Shown: one piece after another, positions 39,288-43,334 of the stretch
Position numbering within the stretch: the stretch's first letter is position 1
Layout of the letters: each line of letters begins with the position of its first letter
Assembly: GCA_045652125.1 (NCBI GenBank)
Contig: JAZRTT010000010.1
Location: 1-43,334, forward strand
Source of the DNA: Avoscillospira sp045652125
Lineage (GTDB): Bacteria; Bacillota; Clostridia; Oscillospirales; Oscillospiraceae
Direction of reading: 5' to 3'
DNA: 43,334 bases
Program-made: the position numbers and the translations under genes
Notes under the pieces: model-generated
Told to the model about the DNA's origin: nothing
The model's database searches: none
The model's input: the letters and a program-made list of their open reading frames with translations, nothing else

Positions 39288-40178
39288 TTAGACCTCCAGA
39301 CCGTTGGCACGCATGGCGGCATACAGTCGCTGGCGGTTGGCATCGGACATGGGGACCAGAGGCAGACGGAGATAATCTTCGCAGAAGCCCAAAGCGGCAA
39401 CGGCAGCCTTGACAGGAATGGGATTGACTTCGCAGAACAGGGAGTTGATCAGCTCCAGCATGTCGCACTGCATTTTGGCAGCACCTGCCACATCACCGGC
39501 GAAGAACTTATCGCAAAGCTCCACGGTCTGCCGGGGCAAAACATTGGACAAAACAGAGATAACGCCCTGACCGCCCATGGCAAGGATCGGTACGATCTGA
39601 TCGTCGTTGCCGGAGTAGAGGGTCAGCTTATCGCCGACCAGAGCCGTCGTTTCCACAATGGAGGAAATATTGCCGTTGGCTTCCTTAATGGCGGCGATGT
39701 TGGGGTGCTCGGCCAGTTTGGCATAGGTGGCGGGCTGGATCCCGCAGCCGGTACGGGAAGGAACGTTGTAAAGGATGATGGGCTTGGTGGAAGCATCGGC
39801 AATGGCATTGTACATGGCCACCAGGCCGTTTTGCGTGGTTTTGTTATAGTAGGGAGTGACCACCAGACAGGCATCTGCACCGGCTTCGCAGGCGAACCGG
39901 GTCAGCTCAATGGCGTAAGCCGTGTCATTGGAGCCGGTACCGGCGATGACGGGGACCCGGCCGGCGGCTCGCTCCACCACAAAAGAAATGGCTTCCCGAT
40001 GCTCCGCATCGCTCAAAGTAGAGCCTTCGCCGGTGGTGCCGCAGACCACCAGAGCGTTAATGCCTTCGCGAATCTGCCAGTCTACCAATCGGCCAAACTG
40101 CTTGTAGTCAATTCCGCTTTCGGTCAGAGGGGTCACAAGAGCCGTGGCTGCACCCCGAAAAATAAGCTTGTTGGTCAT
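39288..40178 (-). CDS. dapA: 4-Hydroxy-tetrahydrodipicolinate synthase
   Basis: Condenses pyruvate with aspartate semialdehyde, the first committed step to diaminopimelate and lysine. The 296-residue TIM barrel has GTTGEGSTL (47-55), Y137 in LYNVPSRTG and the Schiff-base lysine K165 in IAAIKEANGN. AAAGGAG lies nine bases before ATG. It leads the dapA-dapB-ddh operon, which stands behind a lysine riboswitch. Confidence 0.96.
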   Translation of the reverse strand: MTNKLIFRGAATALVTPLTESGIDYKQFGRLVDWQIREGINALVVCGTTGEGSTLSDAEHREAISFVVERAAGRVPVIAGTGSNDTAYAIELTRFACEAGADACLVVTPYYNKTTQNGLVAMYNAIADASTKPIILYNVPSRTGCGIQPATYAKLAEHPNIAAIKEANGNISSIVETTALVGDKLTLYSGNDDQIVPILAMGGQGVISVLSNVLPRQTVELCDKFFAGDVAGAAKMQCDMLELINSLFCEVNPIPVKAAVAALGFCEDYLRLPLVPMSDANRQRLYAAMRANGLEV

Positions 40179-40205
40179 AAGTAAGAACTCCTTTCCAAAA
40201 TCAAA

Positions 40206-40232
40206 AGCAGCTAACGATCGGCGTTAGCTGCT
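40206..40232 (-). terminator. Second terminator hairpin of the lysine riboswitch region
   Basis: On the minus strand AGCAGCTAACG pairs with CGTTAGCTGCT (eleven bp), followed by TTTGATTTTGG, 28 bp before dapA. Confidence 0.8.
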
Positions 40233-40240
40233 GTCATGTC

Positions 40241-40281
40241 AAAAACCGGGAATCCGGAAAGGGAGCGCCCTTCCGGGGTTT
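40241..40281 (-). terminator. First terminator hairpin of the lysine riboswitch region
   Basis: Minus strand: CCGGAAGGG pairs with CCCTTTCCGG (one bulge), and an outer AAACC/GGTTT pairing is followed by TTG. It lies just downstream of the aptamer and is the likely lysine-dependent terminator. Confidence 0.65.
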
Positions 40282-40287
40282 ATGCCA

Positions 40288-40453
40288 AGACAGTAGCACT
40301 CCGCAATCGCGACAGTCAGAAAGATATTTTCCCTCTGCCCAGAACGGCTTTGCACCTCAGCGTTCTTCGGCGGTGGGGCCTTTCTCCCGGCAGCACAGGC
40401 CTGTGAAGCCCTCCCGCCGCGGGGTACTGATCCATACCGCGCCTCTACTCTCT
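40288..40453 (-). promoter_or_regulatory. Lysine riboswitch (L-box) controlling dapA-dapB-ddh
   Basis: The minus strand carries the conserved L-box order: GTAGAGGCGCGG near the 5' end, GGGAGAAAGG followed by ACCGCCGAAG, then CTGGGCAGAGGG, and CTGACTGTCGCG with GGAGTGCTAC at the 3' end. The closing stem pairs AGAGAGTAG (40445-40453) with CTACTGTCT (40288-40296), eight of nine positions matching. Binding of lysine would favour the downstream terminator hairpins and shut off the operon. Confidence 0.95.
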
Positions 40454-40465
40454 TTTCTTGCACAA

Positions 40466-40494
40466 AGGATACCATTTTTCAGTTCCGTTGTCAA
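40466..40494 (-). promoter_or_regulatory. Promoter of the dap operon
   Basis: Minus-strand TTGACA, 17-bp spacer, TATCCT with TGG extension. Transcription would begin a few bases before the riboswitch. Confidence 0.7.
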
Positions 40495-40551
40495 CGGTTT
40501 TTTGTCAGGTCCCGGGATCGGTTTTTCAAAGATCTGTGACGGTGCTTAAAA

Positions 40552-40578
40552 ATCCCCCCGGGAATGACCCGGGGGGAT
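40552..40578 (-). terminator. Terminator of the sugar ABC ATPase gene
   Basis: ATCCCCCCGGG (40552-40562) pairs with CCCGGGGGGAT (40568-40578). The minus strand continues with TTTTTAAG. Confidence 0.9.
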
Positions 40579-40594
40579 GTGCAGATATGCTTGT

Positions 40595-41803
40595 TTAGAT
40601 CAGGTTCATAGTGGTGTCCTTGTTGAACATATGTACAACATTGCCGCTGAAGCTGATTTTGATCTTGGCACCGAAGGTGAAGCTGTTCTTCTGCTCTTCG
40701 GTCAGATCAACGGTGTTGAGAATGACGATGGAATCGCTGCCGCAGATATCGGCATGAATATGAATGGTGGAGCCCATAAGCTCGGTGACATCCACAGTTG
40801 CTTCCACAGCGGCTTTGCAGCCGGGCTCGCTCAGAGAGACGTGCTCGGGACGGATGCCCAGAGTGATCTCCTGTGCTTCCACGCCGTTGGCCTTCAAAGC
40901 AGCCTGCTTGTCAGCGGGCAGATCAATGACAGCATCCTCAATGTGGATAGAGTACACATCTGCGTCTTTCTCCAGCTTGGCGTTGAAGAAGTTCATCTGG
41001 GGAGAGCCGATGAAGCTGGCGACGAACAGGTTGGCGGGGTGGTTGAACACTTCCTGAGGGGTACCGACCTGCTGGATGAAACCGTCACGCATAATGACGA
41101 TACGGTCGCCCAGAGTCATAGCTTCCACCTGATCGTGGGTGACATAGATAAAGGTGGTGTCGATCTTCTGACGGAGCTTGATGATCTCGGCACGCATCTG
41201 GTTACGGAGCTTGGCATCCAGATTGGACAGAGGTTCGTCCATGAGGAAAACCTTGGGATCACGGACGATGGCACGACCGATGGCAACACGCTGCCGCTGG
41301 CCGCCGGACAGAGCCTTGGGCTTACGGTTGAGGTACTGGGTGATATCCAGAATCTCAGCAGCTTCACGGACTCTCTTGTCGATCTCGGCCTTGGGGGTCT
41401 TTTTCAGCTTCAGAGAGAAAGCCATGTTATCATAAACAGTCATGTGGGGATACAGAGCATAGTTCTGGAAGACCATGGCGATATCCCGGTCCTTGGGAGC
41501 CACGTCGTTCATTTTGACCCCATCGATGATCAGATCACCCTCGGTAATATCTTCCAGACCGGCGATCATACGCAGCGTGGTGGACTTACCGCAGCCGGAA
41601 GGACCGACCAGAACGATAAACTCCTTGTCCTGAATGTCCAGATTGAATTCCTGAACAGCCACGACACCCTGCTCGGTGATTTGAAGGTTGACTTTTTCCT
41701 TGGCAGGATCTTCTACCTTCTTATCCTTCTTTTTCTTCTTCTTTTCTTCGCCGGCCAGATAGGGATAGATTTTCTTGATGTTTTTCAGAGCTACGTTTGC
41801 CAT
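40595..41803 (-). CDS. UgpC/MsmX-type ATP-binding protein of carbohydrate ABC transporters
   Basis: Cytoplasmic ATPase that energises sugar importers of the CUT1 class, 402 residues. Walker A is GPSGCGKST (67-75), the signature is LSGGQRQR, Walker B is VFLMDEPLSNLD, and the H-loop is VTHDQ. The C-terminal third is the regulatory OB/TOBE domain of MalK-type ATPases. Between the first strand and VVAVQEF is an inserted lysine-rich stretch (about 15-47, including six consecutive Lys) that typical MsmX proteins lack. No permease or binding-protein gene is adjacent, which suits a shared ATPase serving several importers, as MsmX does. No Shine-Dalgarno sequence is close to the start. Confidence 0.93.
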   Translation of the reverse strand: MANVALKNIKKIYPYLAGEEKKKKKKDKKVEDPAKEKVNLQITEQGVVAVQEFNLDIQDKEFIVLVGPSGCGKSTTLRMIAGLEDITEGDLIIDGVKMNDVAPKDRDIAMVFQNYALYPHMTVYDNMAFSLKLKKTPKAEIDKRVREAAEILDITQYLNRKPKALSGGQRQRVAIGRAIVRDPKVFLMDEPLSNLDAKLRNQMRAEIIKLRQKIDTTFIYVTHDQVEAMTLGDRIVIMRDGFIQQVGTPQEVFNHPANLFVASFIGSPQMNFFNAKLEKDADVYSIHIEDAVIDLPADKQAALKANGVEAQEITLGIRPEHVSLSEPGCKAAVEATVDVTELMGSTIHIHADICGSDSIVILNTVDLTEEQKNSFTFGAKIKISFSGNVVHMFNKDTTMNLI

Positions 41804-41986
41804 ACATTACGACTATCATCACAGTGCCTCTGCAAGCTGTGATGTCACGGCGGCTCATAGGCCAAAACCGCTTTACGACAGGTCTCCACACTGCCGCACC
41901 GTTAGTCAGACGGAATAGGTAATCCTCCTTTTTTACCTCCCCGGTGTATTCTGTGGAGTACTGCCGGGTGGTTATGATACAGAGCC
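41804..41986 (-). promoter_or_regulatory. Long structured 5' leader of the ABC ATPase gene
   Basis: About 175 transcribed bases precede the start codon. A stem of eight pairs, CATCACAG (41837-41844 on the complement) with CTGTGATG (41817-41824), ends 14 bases before ATG. Two purine-rich GGAGG-type sites sit far upstream near 41920-41940 with no usable start behind them. No known riboswitch was recognised. Confidence 0.45.
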
Positions 41987-42015
41987 ATTATAGCACGATA
42001 AAAAAGCGGATGCAA
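41987..42015 (-). promoter_or_regulatory. Promoter of the ABC ATPase gene
   Basis: Minus-strand TTGCAT, 17-bp spacer, TATAAT with TGC extension. Confidence 0.75.
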
Positions 42016-42111
42016 TTGCAAAACTGACAAAAATCGCCAATTAAAATTGTGCAAAAAGCCATATGACCACTGTGGTAGAATGAAAAAAAGCAGATATAAC
42101 GGAGCGTGACT

Positions 42112-42771
42112 ATGAGATTTTTGAAAGAAAAAGAGCAGATCGTCCAAACGGTGCAGCGGATGTACCGCAGCGGCATGACCAATTTGTTCGAGGGAAATGT
42201 GTCCTGCCGGGTGGGAGAGATCATGCTTTTGACACCGTCTCAGCAGGACAAGGAGCGGATGACGCCGGACAAGATCGTGGAACTGGATCTGCAGGGGAAT
42301 CTTTTGCATGCACCTGCCGGCATGAAGCCCTCGTGCGAATATCGGATGCACAGCGCGGTCTATGCCATGCGCCCGGATGTTCGGGCGGTGGTTCATACCC
42401 ACAGTGCGGCGGCAACAGCCTATGCGATGGCAGGGCTGCCCATTGCCAGTGATGCCCATGTGGAACTGAATCTTCTGTTTGGGCAGGTCCCTGTGGCACC
42501 CTACGGACTGCTGGGTACGGAGCAGATCTATGCCGGTTTTTCACCGCTTCTGGAGGACTACCACGTGATTTTGCTGGAAAACCACGGAGTTTTGGCGGTG
42601 GCACCGGATTTGACTACGGCCTTCGCCCGGGCAGAAGCTGTGGAAAAAATGGCAAAGACCTTATGGATGACACGGCTTCTGGGGGGCGAAAAGCCCCTTC
42701 CGGCAGAGGAATTGAATCAAATCCGTGCCGACGGACAGGCTGCAAGATACCGTGAAATGGGGAAAATATAG
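42112..42771 (+). CDS. Class II aldolase/adducin-family protein (fuculose-phosphate aldolase-like)
   Basis: Zinc-dependent aldolase or epimerase of the L-fuculose-1-phosphate aldolase group, 219 residues. E76 and the metal ligands H95, H97 (VVHTHSAA) and H158 (LLENHGVLAV) match the family, as do NVSCRVGE and MTPDKIVELDL near the N-terminus. Substrates of this family include fuculose-, rhamnulose- and ribulose-phosphates; sequence alone does not choose, and no sugar catabolic genes adjoin it. GGAG lies seven bases before ATG at 42112; GTG at 42106 is too close to that site. The upstream -10 (TGGTAGAAT) is extended but lacks a clear -35. Confidence 0.9.
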   Translation: MRFLKEKEQIVQTVQRMYRSGMTNLFEGNVSCRVGEIMLLTPSQQDKERMTPDKIVELDLQGNLLHAPAGMKPSCEYRMHSAVYAMRPDVRAVVHTHSAAATAYAMAGLPIASDAHVELNLLFGQVPVAPYGLLGTEQIYAGFSPLLEDYHVILLENHGVLAVAPDLTTAFARAEAVEKMAKTLWMTRLLGGEKPLPAEELNQIRADGQAARYREMGKI

Positions 42772-42828
42772 CAGGAAAAGAGTCATTCTGCGGAAGTCCG
42801 CCGGACTGCCCCTATGTGGTCTGTTGTG

Positions 42829-42869
42829 AAGCACTCCCTGCGCCATAGGCGGCAGGGAGTGCTTGCATT
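42829..42869 (+). terminator. Terminator of the aldolase gene
   Basis: Thirteen-bp perfect stem, 42829-42841 with 42852-42864, followed by GCATTTTTC. The same T tract overlaps the -35 of the next promoter. Confidence 0.85.
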
Positions 42870-42891
42870 TTTCTCCGGCGGGAGGTATAAT
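42863..42891 (+). promoter_or_regulatory. Promoter of the SLH protein gene
   Basis: TTGCAT, 17-bp spacer, TATAAT. The -35 overlaps the end of the aldolase terminator. Confidence 0.7.
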
Positions 42892-42970
42892 TTTCCTGTG
42901 AAAAAACTTATCTGCGGCCAGACCGCCTGAGCGGTATTCCTGCAGATGGGAAAAATAAGGAGGAAACACG

Positions 42971-43334
42971 ATGAAAAAAAGACTCTTGAGCCTGCTGCTG
43001 TGCTTGCTGACCCTGACTTCCGTGGTCACCACCGCTCTGGCCGCCGGGTTTGCCGATGTGAAGGCCGGTGCCTATTACGCCGAGGCCGTTTCCTGAGCCG
43101 TGAACATGGGCGTCACCAACGGCACCAGCGAGACCACCTTCAGCCCTGACCTGACCTGCACCAAGGCCCATATTCTGACCTTCCTGTGGCGTGCGGCCGG
43201 CTGTCCCGAACCTGCCGGCGGCAAAAACTTCGCCGATGTCCGGGAAAGCGATTACTACTACAAGGCCGCCCAATGGGCCGCCGAAAATGAAATTTATGAC
43301 GGCCGGAGCTCCTTCTTTAAACCCGACGAGGCCT
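42971..43334 (+). pseudogene. SLH-domain surface protein interrupted by an in-frame TGA, incomplete at the window end
   Basis: Begins with a signal peptide (MKKRLLSLLLCLLTL then an Ala-rich cleavage region near residue 25), so it would be exported and bound to the cell wall. The first S-layer homology domain starts at FADVKAGAYYAEAVS. Codon 42 (43094-43096) is then TGA, where SLH domains have the Trp of AVSWAV. The same frame continues without a break for 79 codons as AVNMGVTNGTSETTFSPD and a second SLH domain (FADVRESDYYYKAAQWAAEN). GGAGG lies seven bases before ATG, and the promoter is good. Other genes here end in TGA, so the code is standard. It is either a nonsense mutant, a sequence error, or a readthrough case. 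Confidence 0.8.

Noticed and set aside
41721..41750. Sequencing artefact in the poly-lysine codons of the ABC ATPase
   Set aside because: The frame stays open and the insertion is made of mixed Lys codons with Glu/Asp residues, so it looks genuine.
43094..43096. Selenocysteine or TGA-as-Trp recoding
   Set aside because: Many genes in the window end in TGA, the same gene uses TGG for Trp, and no SECIS-like hairpin was apparent just after the codon.

Overview
The window looks like chromosomal DNA of a low-to-mid GC Gram-positive anaerobe of the class Clostridia, most likely an Oscillospirales/Ruminococcaceae-type gut bacterium. This rests on gene order and style: a rimP-nusA-ylxR-L7Ae-infB-rbfA-nrnA-truB-ribF operon, a two-subunit class I fumarase, a UgpC/MsmX-type sugar ABC ATPase, an S-layer homology (SLH) protein, strong GGAGG ribosome binding sites, an L-box (lysine riboswitch) and a SpoIIQ-like LytM protein with a sigma-F-like promoter, which hints at spore formation. 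Species cannot be named from sequence reading alone.

Layout. 1-5.4 kb (minus): WalK/PhoR-like histidine kinase and its response regulator, an RNA m5C methyltransferase, branched-chain aminotransferase and a small orphan protein. 5.6-12 kb: a small membrane protein, a YhaO/YhaN (SbcD/SbcC-like) pair, a CBS-domain protein, cysteine desulfurase, 5-formyl-THF cyclo-ligase and the SpoIIQ-like protein. 12-20 kb (minus): lipid kinase, a zinc-ribbon/parvulin membrane protein, Mfd, Pth and Prs. 20.2 kb: tRNA-Gly(GCC). Then Tex (minus), a HAD phosphatase (plus) and the long plus-strand translation/ribosome-maturation operon (23.3-31.3 kb). Two small inverted-repeat-type elements sit between genes of that operon. 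31.3-32.8 kb (minus): fumarase subunits.

32.9-37.56 kb is accessory DNA. It holds a protein that combines a DEDDh-exonuclease-like N-terminus with an Ada-like zinc-cysteine module, an ankyrin-like neighbour, an AT-rich stretch with a 20-bp direct repeat, a ribbon-helix-helix regulator with a probable operator pair, and two broken pieces of mobile-element genes. A 98-bp palindromic repeat closes it against ddh. I consider the exonuclease/Ada-like/ankyrin pair the best candidate for an undescribed system.

37.6-40.5 kb (minus): ddh, dapB and dapA behind a clear lysine riboswitch with two terminator hairpins, so lysine supply feeds back on meso-diaminopimelate synthesis by the dehydrogenase route. 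40.6-42 kb: sugar ABC ATPase with a lysine-rich insertion and a structured leader. 42.1-43.3 kb: class II aldolase, then an SLH surface protein whose reading frame is interrupted by a TGA where the domain family normally has tryptophan; it runs off the window.

Start codons were chosen from ribosome binding sites and family N-termini. Long open frames antisense to the housekeeping genes were discarded.
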